Below, in pieces: positions 8,864 to 16,810 of a DNA stretch of 64,000 nt (within the stretch, counting starts at the first letter, position 1; each line of letters opens with the position of its first letter). Source of the DNA: Oscillospiraceae bacterium (GTDB lineage: Bacteria > Bacillota > Clostridia > Oscillospirales > Ruminococcaceae); NCBI GenBank assembly GCA_014799385.1, contig JAAVIC010000013.1, positions 1-64,000 on the forward strand. Direction: 5' to 3'. A program made the position numbers and the translations under genes. The notes under the pieces were generated by a model. It saw nothing but the letters and a program-made list of their open reading frames with translations. It was not told the origin of the DNA and ran no database searches.

Positions 8864-11131
8864 TTATCTGCCAACGGCAACGGTGATAACGCTGATGTCA
8901 TCGTCACGGACATCGGAGCGCCGCGCGGCTTTGGCTACGCGCTCGGAAAACTCGCACGGCTCGCACGGCTTGGAAAGCTCAAGAGAGAGCCACTGCTCAT
9001 CGGGAACAACGCCGTCCGTCATCATCAGGATAACGTCCCCCGCGCCGACAGTGAAACGCTGAACCGGCACGGTGAGCTTTCCGCCGACCCCCGCGGGCGG
9101 CGAGGACAGAACGGCGCGCACCAGCTTATCCGCGGACTTTATGTAGGTCGTTGCCGCTCCGGCTTTATAAACCGCGCATTCGCCGGTATTCAGGTCGATT
9201 TTGCAGATGTCGAGAGTGGCAAAGCTCTCGTCTGCGGACTTCACCATCATCACCGTGTTGACGATCTCCAGAGCCGCAGGCAGCGAGATTCCGCTTTTCA
9301 ACAGCTTGGACAGCACCATACACGCCATAGCGGAATCCACCCGCGCGCGGCTGCCCGTGCCCATACCGTCCGAGAGGACTATGTACAAATCTCCGTGCGG
9401 GTCTGTGAAGGTATCGTAGCAATCGCCGCAGACGTTGTTTTTTCCGCGCGGAATCTGATACGCGCCCACCCTCGCAGAGAGAGCCGTTCGTTCTGTCGCG
9501 GTGATACGGCAGCGTCCGCTGCCCGCCGAAATCTCGGGTAGCTCCAGATTTCGTCCCAGTGCTTTCTCCAGTATATCGCCAAGCCGCTCACGCGGAATAT
9601 TGGGTTCGCTTGAACCGTATGCCTCAAAGCGCAGCTTTCCGCGTCTGTCGAACATCACAAACGCTTGCGGATATTCCACGCCGCTCTCACGCAGCAGCTT
9701 TTCGGCGCGCCGCTCGGCGGATTTGTTGCGCGACGCGGAGTTTACATCGGACTTAATGTTCCCCATATCACGCAGAATATCCTTTATACCCTCAAGCTGG
9801 TCGACATAGATTCTTCTCATCTCGCGGATACGCTGCTCGTCCTGTTTCGCGGATATGTAACGCGAATATTCCGCCGTAATCGCTTTCGCCACGCCGCCCG
9901 GATTCACACACTCCTCGGCGCATTCGGCGGAGAGCGAGAACTCCGTCAGCTCAAACCCGGTGCGGAGCTGCGTCACAAGCCGCCCGAACTCCTCGCGGAA
10001 CTGCTCGTATTTCCGTCCCCAACAAACCATCGAATTTGGACAGGAGCGGCAAACGCGGTCGGCGGCGCGATCCGCTATTTGGTCGAAATTGGTGTTGTAG
10101 CGGCGGTCGAGCGTTTCGGCAGCGGCGGAGATCCCCGAGCCGATACCGGAGATCGCCTCCGCGGCAAAATTCAAACGTTCGCGGAGCATCATAGCCACTG
10201 TGCTGTCCGAAAAATCCCCCTCGGACGCGCCGATTTTCTCAATCGGAACGAACGAAAATGCCGCCGCGGAAATCGCGCATTCCAGCAGAATCCGCCACGA
10301 GCCCTCATCAATACCAGTGATAACCGTGGAGAGAACCGCCGCGAACACGAATCCCACGGCGCGAGCGGACTTCCCGAATCGCGTAAACGCGCAGCTTGCC
10401 GCCGCCGAAAACGCGATAACGGCACCCCCCGCTCCGATTCGGGGATCGGCAGCGCATAAACCCAACAGCGCGGGAATCCCGACTACGGCGAACCACGACA
10501 ATCCGCGCCGTGCCGTCAACGTCAACAGTGCGAATCCGAGCAGAGTCCGCCCGATGTTCATCACGTGATAGTCCAAAGCGCCCAATGCCGAAAACGCAAG
10601 CGCGATGACTATACAGCCAAGCGCACAGTCGCGCGGTTCGGTGATGTCAAATCCGCCGAGCTTGGCGGAATCGCGCAGTATACATACGCACAGCGCAAAA
10701 ATCGCCGAAGAGAGAGCCGCCACGATTACCGAAAGAAGTTCGGCGGTATTTGAGGTTTCGGCAATACGGGAGAAGAGAACCGCCGCGCCTGCCGCCACGC
10801 AGCGTTCCGCCGCGCGGAGTTTTGGCTTGCCCAAATCGGGAACAATTCGCGCCACAAGGACGATTGCCAACGCTCCAAGTCCGATCATCGCGTTCGGAAA
10901 TCCGAAAATCAACGCGCCGACAGCACCGCCCACAAACGCGCAAACCGCGCCCAGCCCCGACAATCCCGCCGCCAGAGCCGCCGCGTCCGGAGCCGCTGAA
11001 AATGTCGACGCTCCAAGCTCCATTGCCAGCGCCAGAATCCCCCATACCGCGCCGTTTTTCGCAAAATCGATCCAGTGCGAAAATGCCGTTTCACGCGTGA
11101 ATCCTCCGACCTTCAATCTTAACTTCTCCAT
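8864..11131 (-). CDS. spoIIE: Stage II sporulation protein E (PP2C-type phosphatase)
   Basis: 755 residues. In Bacillus and Clostridia, SpoIIE sits at the asymmetric septum and dephosphorylates SpoIIAA-P, releasing SigF in the forespore. The N-terminal ~300 residues are strongly hydrophobic with about ten membrane helices. A central linker follows, including a cysteine-rich patch (VCRSCPNSMVCWGR), and the C-terminal PP2C domain has the metal-binding aspartates in VLSDGMGTGSRA and MTDGVVPD. AAAGGAAA precedes the ATG. It stands alone. Its presence marks the host as a spore former or the descendant of one. Confidence 0.95.
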   Translation of the reverse strand: MEKLRLKVGGFTRETAFSHWIDFAKNGAVWGILALAMELGASTFSAAPDAAALAAGLSGLGAVCAFVGGAVGALIFGFPNAMIGLGALAIVLVARIVPDLGKPKLRAAERCVAAGAAVLFSRIAETSNTAELLSVIVAALSSAIFALCVCILRDSAKLGGFDITEPRDCALGCIVIALAFSALGALDYHVMNIGRTLLGFALLTLTARRGLSWFAVVGIPALLGLCAADPRIGAGGAVIAFSAAASCAFTRFGKSARAVGFVFAAVLSTVITGIDEGSWRILLECAISAAAFSFVPIEKIGASEGDFSDSTVAMMLRERLNFAAEAISGIGSGISAAAETLDRRYNTNFDQIADRAADRVCRSCPNSMVCWGRKYEQFREEFGRLVTQLRTGFELTEFSLSAECAEECVNPGGVAKAITAEYSRYISAKQDEQRIREMRRIYVDQLEGIKDILRDMGNIKSDVNSASRNKSAERRAEKLLRESGVEYPQAFVMFDRRGKLRFEAYGSSEPNIPRERLGDILEKALGRNLELPEISAGSGRCRITATERTALSARVGAYQIPRGKNNVCGDCYDTFTDPHGDLYIVLSDGMGTGSRARVDSAMACMVLSKLLKSGISLPAALEIVNTVMMVKSADESFATLDICKIDLNTGECAVYKAGAATTYIKSADKLVRAVLSSPPAGVGGKLTVPVQRFTVGAGDVILMMTDGVVPDEQWLSLELSKPCEPCEFSERVAKAARRSDVRDDDISVITVAVGR

Positions 11132-11260
11132 TTTTAATTTCCTTTCCCCATTTACGTCTTTTTATATCCTTGCAGAATACTGCTTTATTTATATTACCAT
11201 ATTCTTTCTGTGGATTATGTCGCATTTGGAAAGGATTTTATGAAAACTTTTCGCGGATAA

Positions 11261-11289
11261 TTGACAAATCTGTTTTTTCGTGGTATAAT
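11261..11289 (+). promoter_or_regulatory. Promoter reading toward the TPR-like gene
   Basis: TTGACA (11261-11266), 17-bp spacer, TATAAT (11284-11289). The leader to the coding region would be about 230-290 nt and carries two structured repeat copies (11405-11503 and 11529-11578). Between 11290 and 11400 I see only short GTTGA/GTTGACAGT repeats. Confidence 0.75.
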
Positions 11290-11404
11290 AAAAGTTGAAA
11301 GTTGATAGTTGACAGTGTACAGTTAATTCGGGTTATAACTGAAATCCACTGTTCAGGGCGCAAAATTAATGCGCTGTAATTCAAAGCAAGTAACCGGGAA
11401 GAAG

Positions 11405-11503
11405 TGCAGATTCAAAACGCGAGCGGGGCGCAACACCACAAAGTGGTGTTGCGGCTTGCTCAGCGAACGCAGACGCAAAGCGTCTGCGTGGTTTTGAATT
11501 TGC
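11405..11503 (+). repeat. Three-way-junction leader repeat, copy 1
   Basis: Closing stem GCAGATTCAAAAC / GTTTTGAATTTGC. Inside are hairpin 2 (GCAACACCAC/GTGGTGTTGC, 11430-11452, extended by an outer GAGC/GCTC pair) and hairpin 3 (CGCAGACGC/GCGTCTGCG, 11468-11488). The closing stem is followed by TATTAAAATAAG. The distance from the stem end to the GTG at 11527 is 23 nt, the same as in other copies. Confidence 0.85.
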
Positions 11504-11528
11504 TATTAAAATAAGAAAGGGGTGAAGT

Positions 11529-11578
11529 GCAAATTCAAAACGCTTGGCGGCATTTCAAAAGCGCGTTTTTGAATTTGC
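11529..11578 (+). repeat. Leader repeat, reduced copy 2
   Basis: It has the same closing stem as the family (GCAAATTCAAAACGC against GCGTTTTTGAATTTGC) followed by CTATTAAAA, but both inner hairpins are gone. It directly abuts the ATG at 11587, so the usual AAGGAG segment is missing. It looks like a deletion derivative of the element. Confidence 0.7.
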
Positions 11579-11586
11579 TATTAAAA

Positions 11587-11982
11587 ATGAACATTCATTT
11601 TGATATGGCGATCCAGTTTATCAATCTTGAGAGTTACGACAACGCGGTAAGGGAGCTTAACGAGGCAATCGCGGAGGAGAAAGCGGAGGGCAACGAGAAT
11701 TTCGCTATTCAGTTTACTTGCGTATTGGGCGAGCTGTTGGCTAATCTCGGTCGGGTAGAGGAATCCCGCGCGGAGTTCAATAAGGTTATCGAGTACTGCC
11801 GCCGCGAAAATTCGCTGCCGAAACAGCTCAACATCGCGGAAACGTATATCGCGGCATTTGACGGAAGGATTCAGATGACTTCCGCTCCCGCGAAAAGACC
11901 CGGTGACGCGCCGCTTGTCGGCAAGCCGATACAAAACAAATCGTTCATCTCAAAGCAGATGAACAAACGCAGAAAAAAATAA
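11587..11982 (+). CDS. Small TPR-like cytoplasmic protein
   Basis: 131 residues from the ATG at 11587. It is helical, with two tetratricopeptide-like helix pairs (INLESYDNAVRELNEAI and LGRVEESRAEFNKVIEYC), then a flexible basic tail ending KQMNKRRKK. The start is uncertain. The ATG has no ribosome site because a reduced leader repeat abuts it, whereas GTG 11527 is in frame, has GAAAGGGG just upstream and lies exactly 23 nt after copy 1. That start would add 20 residues encoded by the repeat itself. It is followed 20 nt later by the dCMP deaminase gene, probably in one transcript. The function is unknown. Confidence 0.7.
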   Translation: MNIHFDMAIQFINLESYDNAVRELNEAIAEEKAEGNENFAIQFTCVLGELLANLGRVEESRAEFNKVIEYCRRENSLPKQLNIAETYIAAFDGRIQMTSAPAKRPGDAPLVGKPIQNKSFISKQMNKRRKK

Positions 11983-12002
11983 AGAAGGGCGAAACGCAAA
12001 TT

Positions 12003-12488
12003 ATGCGGGTTGACAAAAATAACTACTATCTGGATATCGCGCAGACGGTCGCCGAACGCGGAACTTGTCTGCGGCGGAATTTCGGCGCGATAATCGTGCA
12101 CAATGACGAGATTATTGCCACGGGCTACAACGGCGCACCGCGCGGCAGAATCAACTGCTCGGACAGCGGCGTATGTACGCGCGAAAAATTGAACGTTCCG
12201 CGCGGGCAGCGGTATGAGCTGTGCCGCTCGGTACACGCGGAGGCGAATTGTATCATCTCCGCGCCGCGCTCCGAGATGATAGGCTCCACATTGTTCCTCG
12301 CCTGCCTTGACGCGGCGACAAACACACTTGACGGCAACGTAGAGCCGTGTTCGATGTGCAAACGAATGATCATCAACGCGGGTATCGAGCAAGTGGTTGT
12401 ACGCGTTTCACCTGCGGAATATAAGATCTTCTCCGTAAATGACTGGGTCGAAAATGACGACAGCTTGAACTTAAGCGAGGGCTACTGA
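12003..12488 (+). CDS. Deoxycytidylate (dCMP) deaminase family protein
   Basis: 161 residues. It converts dCMP to dUMP, feeding thymidylate synthesis. The zinc-dependent deaminase signature is complete: VHAEANCI supplies the zinc histidine and catalytic glutamate, and EPCSMCKRMI the two zinc cysteines. NGAPRGRINCSD is typical of ComEB-type dCMP deaminases, including the extra cysteine-containing insert. Its stop overlaps the rsmA start by one base (TGATG), so the two genes are translationally coupled. The ribosome site (GAAGGG) is about 13 nt upstream, which is long. Confidence 0.92.
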   Translation: MRVDKNNYYLDIAQTVAERGTCLRRNFGAIIVHNDEIIATGYNGAPRGRINCSDSGVCTREKLNVPRGQRYELCRSVHAEANCIISAPRSEMIGSTLFLACLDAATNTLDGNVEPCSMCKRMIINAGIEQVVVRVSPAEYKIFSVNDWVENDDSLNLSEGY

Positions 12489-13336
12489 TGGAGCTTACAA
12501 ATATCGGCGTGATTCGGGATTTGTTCGAGCGTCACGGATTTTCGTTCACGAAATCGCTGGGGCAGAACTTCCTTATAAATCCCGCAATCTGCCCGAAAAT
12601 CGCCGAGCTTGGCGGCTGCGGAGAGGGAATCTGCGCGTTGGAAATCGGCACGGGCGTGGGAGTTCTCACCACCGAGCTTGCCCGCCGCTGCGACAAAGTG
12701 GTTGCGGTGGAAATAGATACCTCCCTGAAACCGATTCTGGAGGAAACGCTCGCGGAATTTGACAATGTTGAGGTGGTTTTCGCGGACGTTATGGAAACCG
12801 ACCTCGCGAAACTTATCGCGGAGAAGTTCGGCGACAGGGAAGTGGTAGTCTGCGCAAATCTGCCGTATTACATCACCTCGCCCGTGATTATGCGCGTGTT
12901 GGAGAGCCGCCTCCCCGTGAAAGCGATGACGGTTATGGTTCAAAAGGAAGCCGCGGACAGGCTCTGCGCCGCTCCCGGAACGCGCGAATGCGGTGCGATT
13001 ACCTACGCGGTGAATTATTACAGCAAACCCAAACTTCTGTTCCGCGTGAACCGCGGCAGCTTTATGCCCAGTCCGAATGTGGACAGCGCGGTTATTCGTC
13101 TGGATATTGACAGCACGAAAAAGCTCCCCGAAGCCGAGGAGCAGATGTTGTTCAAAATTATCCGCGCGGGATTTTCCCAACGGAGAAAGCAGCTTGTAAA
13201 TCCTTTATCCGCAGAACTTGGACGCTCAAAAGCGGAGCTTGCCGAAACGCTCTCCTCTCTCGGAATCAAACCCACAGCGCGCCCCGAGGAGCTGTCCCTT
13301 GATGACTATGTGAAACTCGCCGAATGTGTAAAATAA
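12488..13336 (+). CDS. rsmA: 16S rRNA dimethyladenosine transferase RsmA (KsgA)
   Basis: 282 residues. It dimethylates two adjacent adenosines near the 3' end of 16S rRNA, late in small-subunit assembly. N-terminal KSLGQNFLINP, SAM-binding ALEIGTGVGVLT, acidic AVEIDTSL and catalytic ANLPYYITSPV are all present. The SFMPSPNVDSAVIRL segment is the family's conserved C-terminal portion. It is coupled to the dCMP deaminase by a TGATG overlap and ends at a perfect palindromic terminator. Confidence 0.97.
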   Translation: MELTNIGVIRDLFERHGFSFTKSLGQNFLINPAICPKIAELGGCGEGICALEIGTGVGVLTTELARRCDKVVAVEIDTSLKPILEETLAEFDNVEVVFADVMETDLAKLIAEKFGDREVVVCANLPYYITSPVIMRVLESRLPVKAMTVMVQKEAADRLCAAPGTRECGAITYAVNYYSKPKLLFRVNRGSFMPSPNVDSAVIRLDIDSTKKLPEAEEQMLFKIIRAGFSQRRKQLVNPLSAELGRSKAELAETLSSLGIKPTARPEELSLDDYVKLAECVK

Positions 13337-13344
13337 AAACGAAT

Positions 13345-13367
13345 CCCCCGAAACGTTTCGGGGGTTT
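13345..13367. terminator. Terminator between rsmA and the NERD gene
   Basis: Perfect palindrome CCCCCGAAACGTTTCGGGGG followed by TTT. It lies between convergent genes and can serve both. Confidence 0.8.
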
Positions 13368-13370
13368 GGC

Positions 13371-14108
13371 TTATATATTCTCTCTCGCGTCGTTCATTAT
13401 TTTCGCGATATTCTCCATACGCGAGCGGGAGAGAACCTCTCCGCGGTCGTAATTTTCCAGGAAGTGCATAAGCTCCTTGCTGCCGAGGCAAACATAATCA
13501 ATTTCGCGGAGGTTCAGTTTCAGCTTAACATTATCTCCCGAAAAGTACAGCACCGTATCGATCCAGACGTCCTCGCCCGCCGCATTGAGAATACTCTTGA
13601 CAATATCGCGCTGACGGCGCATTTGTTTAATGGGATTGTCCATCTGCTGGACGGTGTTTTTGTCGCGGTAGTATTTCCGCTGCTCCCATTTGTCCGCTTT
13701 CCAGCTTCCTTGAATCGTACCGCCGTGGTTCTTGACCTCCACGATAATAACGCCCTTGTGACTGATAATCAACATATCCAGCTCGGAGCGTCCGCGCTTA
13801 TACCGCACGGGAAGATTACAGAACACGATGTTGTTTCCGCTCAGTCGCTTTACCGCTCTGAATAGCTGCTTCTCGCCGCGCCGACCGCTGTTGAGGATAT
13901 TATACCGCCGCCCGACAATAACATATGCCGCGTTGGACAGGAAAATCAATCCGATAAACACAACCGCGAGGATCTGCTGCTCAAACAAACGGAAAAACAC
14001 AAATGCCAACAGCATAAGTACCGGAAAAACCCCCAAAAGCACCTGAACCACCAATAACGCTGCGATTTTACGGTTGTTGGTGTTTCTGCAACGAATAACC
14101 TTGTTCAT
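13371..14108 (-). CDS. NERD-domain membrane protein
   Basis: 245 residues. Two N-terminal transmembrane helices (about residues 15-62) precede a nuclease-related domain: GRRGEKQLFRAVKRL, SELDMLIISHKGVIIVEVKNHGG. This pattern (E...D...ExK) resembles the core of restriction-like nucleases and is diagnostic for NERD. The family's activity is poorly known; DNA processing is inferred from the fold. The C-terminal ~80 residues are alpha/beta. The start is 8 nt downstream of the ychF stop on the same strand, so it is likely cotranscribed with ychF. Confidence 0.88.
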   Translation of the reverse strand: MNKVIRCRNTNNRKIAALLVVQVLLGVFPVLMLLAFVFFRLFEQQILAVVFIGLIFLSNAAYVIVGRRYNILNSGRRGEKQLFRAVKRLSGNNIVFCNLPVRYKRGRSELDMLIISHKGVIIVEVKNHGGTIQGSWKADKWEQRKYYRDKNTVQQMDNPIKQMRRQRDIVKSILNAAGEDVWIDTVLYFSGDNVKLKLNLREIDYVCLGSKELMHFLENYDRGEVLSRSRMENIAKIMNDARENI

Positions 14109-14116
14109 TTCATCTC

Positions 14117-15211
14117 CTAAACATTGAATCTAAACAGCGTAACATCGCCGTCACGCATTACATAATCCTTACCCTCAAGGCGAATTAAGCCCTTTTCCTT
14201 AGCGGCAGCCATCGAGCCGCAGCTTATCAAATCCTCAAAGGAAACGATTTCCGCGCGGATAAAGCCTTTCTCGAAATCCGTATGGATCTTGCCCGCCGCC
14301 TGCGGAGCTTTAGTGCCGTCCTTTATCGTCCACGCGCGAACCTCGGGAGTACCCGCCGTGAGGTACGAAATCAATCCCAGCAGTCGATAGCCCGTCTTGA
14401 TAATACGGGAAAGTCCCGAGCTTTCGAGACCCATTTCTTCAAGAAACATCGCCTTATCCTCATCGGACATATCGGAAATTTCCGCCTCGATCTGCGCGCA
14501 AATCGGCAGAACCTCGGCGTTCTCCTCCTTGGCGATTTCGCAGACCGCCTTATATTCGGGATTAGAATTAATATCTCCGGTGAAATCCGCCTCGGACATA
14601 TTCGCCGCATAGATCACGGGCTTGTTGGAGAGCAATGGTGTATCCTTAAGCATTGCCAGCTCGTCCTCGGTATAATTGTAGCTCCGCGCGGACTTTCCGT
14701 TTTCGAGATGAGATTTCAGACTCTCGAAAAAGTCCACCTCCGCCTGTGCGGATTTATCGCCTTTAAGAGCCTTTTTTGCGCGGTCGATGCGTCTTTCGAG
14801 AATTTCCAAATCCGAGAAAATCAGCTCCAGATTGATTGTTTCAATATCACGTGCCGCGCCGATAGAGCCGTCCACGTGGATTATATTGTCGTCCTTAAAG
14901 CAGCGGACAACGTGCACGATAGCGTCCACCTCGCGGATATTCGACAAGAACTTGTTGCCCAGTCCCTCGCCTTTGGACGCGCCCTTTACCAGTCCCGCGA
15001 TGTCCACAAACTCCAGTGTCGCGGGGGTGAACTTCTCGGGATTGTACATTTTCGCCAGTGCATCAAGCCGCTCATCGGGCACGGAAACGATTCCCACATT
15101 CGGCTCGATAGTGCAGAACGGATAATTCGCGGACTCCGCGCCCGCGTTGGTTAATGCGTTAAACAGGGTGCTTTTGCCGACATTCGGCAGACCCACCATT
15201 CCTAATTTCAT
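14117..15211 (-). CDS. ychF: Obg-family ATPase YchF
   Basis: 364 residues, full length. YchF binds ATP in preference to GTP, associates with ribosomes and modulates stress responses. The P-loop GLPNVGKST opens the protein, and the switch region FVDIAGLVKGASKGEGLGN is characteristic. The base-specificity motif is AANMSE rather than NKxD, as expected for an ATP-preferring member. A C-terminal TGS-like domain follows. It has its own promoter at 15273-15301, downstream of two small-RNA genes on the same strand. Confidence 0.97.
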   Translation of the reverse strand: MKLGMVGLPNVGKSTLFNALTNAGAESANYPFCTIEPNVGIVSVPDERLDALAKMYNPEKFTPATLEFVDIAGLVKGASKGEGLGNKFLSNIREVDAIVHVVRCFKDDNIIHVDGSIGAARDIETINLELIFSDLEILERRIDRAKKALKGDKSAQAEVDFFESLKSHLENGKSARSYNYTEDELAMLKDTPLLSNKPVIYAANMSEADFTGDINSNPEYKAVCEIAKEENAEVLPICAQIEAEISDMSDEDKAMFLEEMGLESSGLSRIIKTGYRLLGLISYLTAGTPEVRAWTIKDGTKAPQAAGKIHTDFEKGFIRAEIVSFEDLISCGSMAAAKEKGLIRLEGKDYVMRDGDVTLFRFNV

Positions 15212-15272
15212 ATTTCATTTCTCCATCAATTATTAAGTTGTACGTTTAAGGCTTTTTATGCAGCCTATGTAT

Positions 15273-15301
15273 ATTATACCACATTTGTTGCCAAAAGTCA
15301 A
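15273..15301 (-). promoter_or_regulatory. Promoter of ychF
   Basis: Minus-strand TTGACT (15296-15301), 17-bp spacer, TATAAT (15273-15278). The leader to the ATG is about 55 nt. Confidence 0.8.
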
Positions 15302-15304
15302 TAG

Positions 15305-15452
15305 AAAAACCCCTCCCGATTTCTCGGGAGGGGTGGCTGCTTGGCAGGCGTCCGAATCTCCTGCATCTCTCAAAGCGTTTAACCGCTTTTGTCTAACCAT
15401 CGGCGTGTGGACCGTACGAAATCTTCCACCTCAAACAGCTCCTACTTAGCCT
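15305..15452 (-). ncRNA. Tandem small RNA, copy A
   Basis: An independent transcription unit of about 150 nt with no open frame. Its promoter is TTGACA (15482-15487), 17 bp, TATAAT (15459-15464). It ends at the hairpin CCCCTCCCGA/TCGGGAGGGG with a T5C tail on the minus strand (15304-15333). Predicted long-range pairing closes GCTGTTTG near the 5' end with CAAGCAGC just before the terminator. An apical stem-loop forms from CAAAAGCG/CGCTTTG. It is highly similar to copy B. The overall rod shape recalls 6S RNA, but I cannot confirm a family. Confidence 0.75.
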
Positions 15453-15458
15453 ACTCTT

Positions 15459-15487
15459 ATTATAGCATATTTATTCGTGTTTGTCAA
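15459..15487 (-). promoter_or_regulatory. Promoter of small RNA copy A
   Basis: TTGACA-17-TATAAT on the minus strand, followed by AAGAGTAGGCTAA, which is shared with copy B. Confidence 0.8.
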
Positions 15488-15496
15488 TTTTCCAAA

Positions 15497-15653
15497 AAGA
15501 AAACCCTCCCGATTTCTCGGAAGGGTTTAGCTCAGGCTGCTTGGCAGGCGTCCCATTCTCCTGCATCTCTCAAAGCGGTTTCCCGCCTTTGTCAAGCCGG
15601 CGGCGTGTGGACGGGGACGAAATCTTCCACCTCAAACAGCTCTTATTTAGCCT
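15497..15653 (-). ncRNA. Tandem small RNA, copy B
   Basis: The second copy, directly upstream of copy A. It has its own promoter (TTTACA 15683-15688, 17 bp, TATAAT 15660-15665) and its own terminator (AAACCCTTCCGA/TCGGGAGGGTTT with TTCTTTTT, 15494-15528). Conserved blocks shared with copy A are GAGCTGTTTGAGGTGGAAGA, TTTGAGAGATGCAGGAGA and GACGCCTGCCAAGCAGCC. In the apical stem, copy B has CAAAGGCGG/CCGCTTTG against CAAAAGCG/CGCTTTG in copy A, so pairing is kept while sequence differs. It has no coding potential. Confidence 0.75.
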
Positions 15654-15659
15654 ACTCTT

Positions 15660-15688
15660 ATTATAGCACATTTATTCGCGTTTGTAAA
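15660..15688 (-). promoter_or_regulatory. Promoter of small RNA copy B
   Basis: TTTACA-17-TATAAT on the minus strand. The -35 lies inside the 3' end of the preceding coding region (15672-16058). Confidence 0.75.
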
Positions 15689-16058
15689 GTACTTTTTTGT
15701 TTTTTAACACCCTTTTCCATTCTTTTTCATTTATATTCATAAATGTAATGATTGAATTTTTGAAATCAGGGTCATCATATGAAGTTTTTAGTCTTAATAC
15801 GGTCTTAAACAATTCTTCACCATTAGAAAATGGATTCAAAATCAAAGCGGAATATGGCTTATTTGCTTCAACAATATAACAAGGATTTTCGACAATCTCC
15901 CGCAAATATCCAAGATATTTGCGTGCAGCGTCCGGGTGTCCGTTTGCGATATGCGCAATCCGCTCTTCGGTAATGATTACCTCGTCCGTTTGAATATCCT
16001 CGGTAATGACCTTGAATATTTCAACATTGATTTTCCCTACAAAGTGTATGTCTTTCAT
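15672..16058 (-). CDS. Small protein resembling PBECR-type nucleases
   Basis: 128 residues from the ATG at 16058 (MKDIHFVGK), preceded by GTAGGAAG. An upstream in-frame extension would run through the previous gene and is not credible. The central block (EERIAHIANGHPDAARKYL, then LREIVENPCYIVEANK) resembles the phage-barnase/EndoU/colicin/RelE-like nuclease-2 group, where a conserved histidine follows the ITxERxxHI motif. That assignment is by eye. It follows the two-helix membrane protein by 7 nt and seems to be last in the CDF operon. The promoter of small RNA B overlaps its 3' end. Confidence 0.7.
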   Translation of the reverse strand: MKDIHFVGKINVEIFKVITEDIQTDEVIITEERIAHIANGHPDAARKYLGYLREIVENPCYIVEANKPYSALILNPFSNGEELFKTVLRLKTSYDDPDFKNSIITFMNINEKEWKRVLKNKKVLYKRE

Positions 16059-16065
16059 TGGCTTC

Positions 16066-16806
16066 CTACTTCCAGTTTCGAGTAAAGCTCGGGGCTTCGA
16101 GCGCGGGATTTGACGTCTTGGGCTTGGGCTTTTGGCGCGCGCGGACGAATTGTGAAATATCAAACGGCTTTTTCTCGGGAGTGTTCTTGAACTCCTCCCA
16201 ATAGAACAAAACCGCGCGCTCGATTCGCTTGGTATTACCCAGGCGGTTCTTCACGGTTACCTCCGTAATCTCGGAGAAATAACCGTATTCCAGGATTTCG
16301 GTATCAAGCCGGATATTTCCGTCCGGGTCAACATGATAGCCCAGTCTGTCGGTCTCGAGGAAGTACTCGCGTATTTTGCCCTTAAACTTGATATTGTGAG
16401 GGGCTTGCTTTGGATCGCGCGAAACGCTCTCCAAATCCGCGAACGGGATTATATACAGCCGCCGCAGGATTATCAGCTCTCCGTACCGAACAAATTCCCC
16501 GGCATACTCGCTGTAAATCACCGCGCTTGGGATAATATCCATAAACGTATACCGTGCGTGCCTGCGAATACGCTTGTCGGTAAAATACACCGCTGCGAAC
16601 GCAAACAGGATACCGAACAGCACACTCCCGACAACCACCGCGAACAATAATACCGCCAACGGCGAATTGAACCGCAGCACGATATTCACCGTGCAGAACA
16701 CGCACAACGCGATTATCGGAATAATGACAATGATTAAGATATGACGAAGTCTGTCGGAATATTTGTCGAGGTCGGCGTGAAAGTAGTAGTATTTTTCGGC
16801 TCTCAT
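16066..16806 (-). CDS. Two-helix membrane protein of unknown function
   Basis: 246 residues from ATG 16806, which has AGGAGG upstream. The longer open frame would overlap the CDF gene. Two transmembrane helices at about residues 25-85 (HILIIVIIPIIALCVFCTV and LLFAVVVGSVLFGILFAF) are followed by a cytoplasmic domain with a PH-like or YcxB-like pattern (ARYTFMDIIPSAVIYSEY, LESVSRDPKQ) and a basic tail. It starts 4 nt after the CDF transporter stop, so it is cotranscribed. The function is unknown; the YcxB-like impression is weak. Confidence 0.7.
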   Translation of the reverse strand: MRAEKYYYFHADLDKYSDRLRHILIIVIIPIIALCVFCTVNIVLRFNSPLAVLLFAVVVGSVLFGILFAFAAVYFTDKRIRRHARYTFMDIIPSAVIYSEYAGEFVRYGELIILRRLYIIPFADLESVSRDPKQAPHNIKFKGKIREYFLETDRLGYHVDPDGNIRLDTEILEYGYFSEITEVTVKNRLGNTKRIERAVLFYWEEFKNTPEKKPFDISQFVRARQKPKPKTSNPALEAPSFTRNWK

Positions 16807-16810
16807 TGTG

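Noticed and set aside
15258-15742. Plus-strand open frames across the tandem repeat upstream of ychF
   Set aside because: Minus-strand promoters and terminators in both copies explain the repeat as RNA genes; the frames lack ribosome sites.
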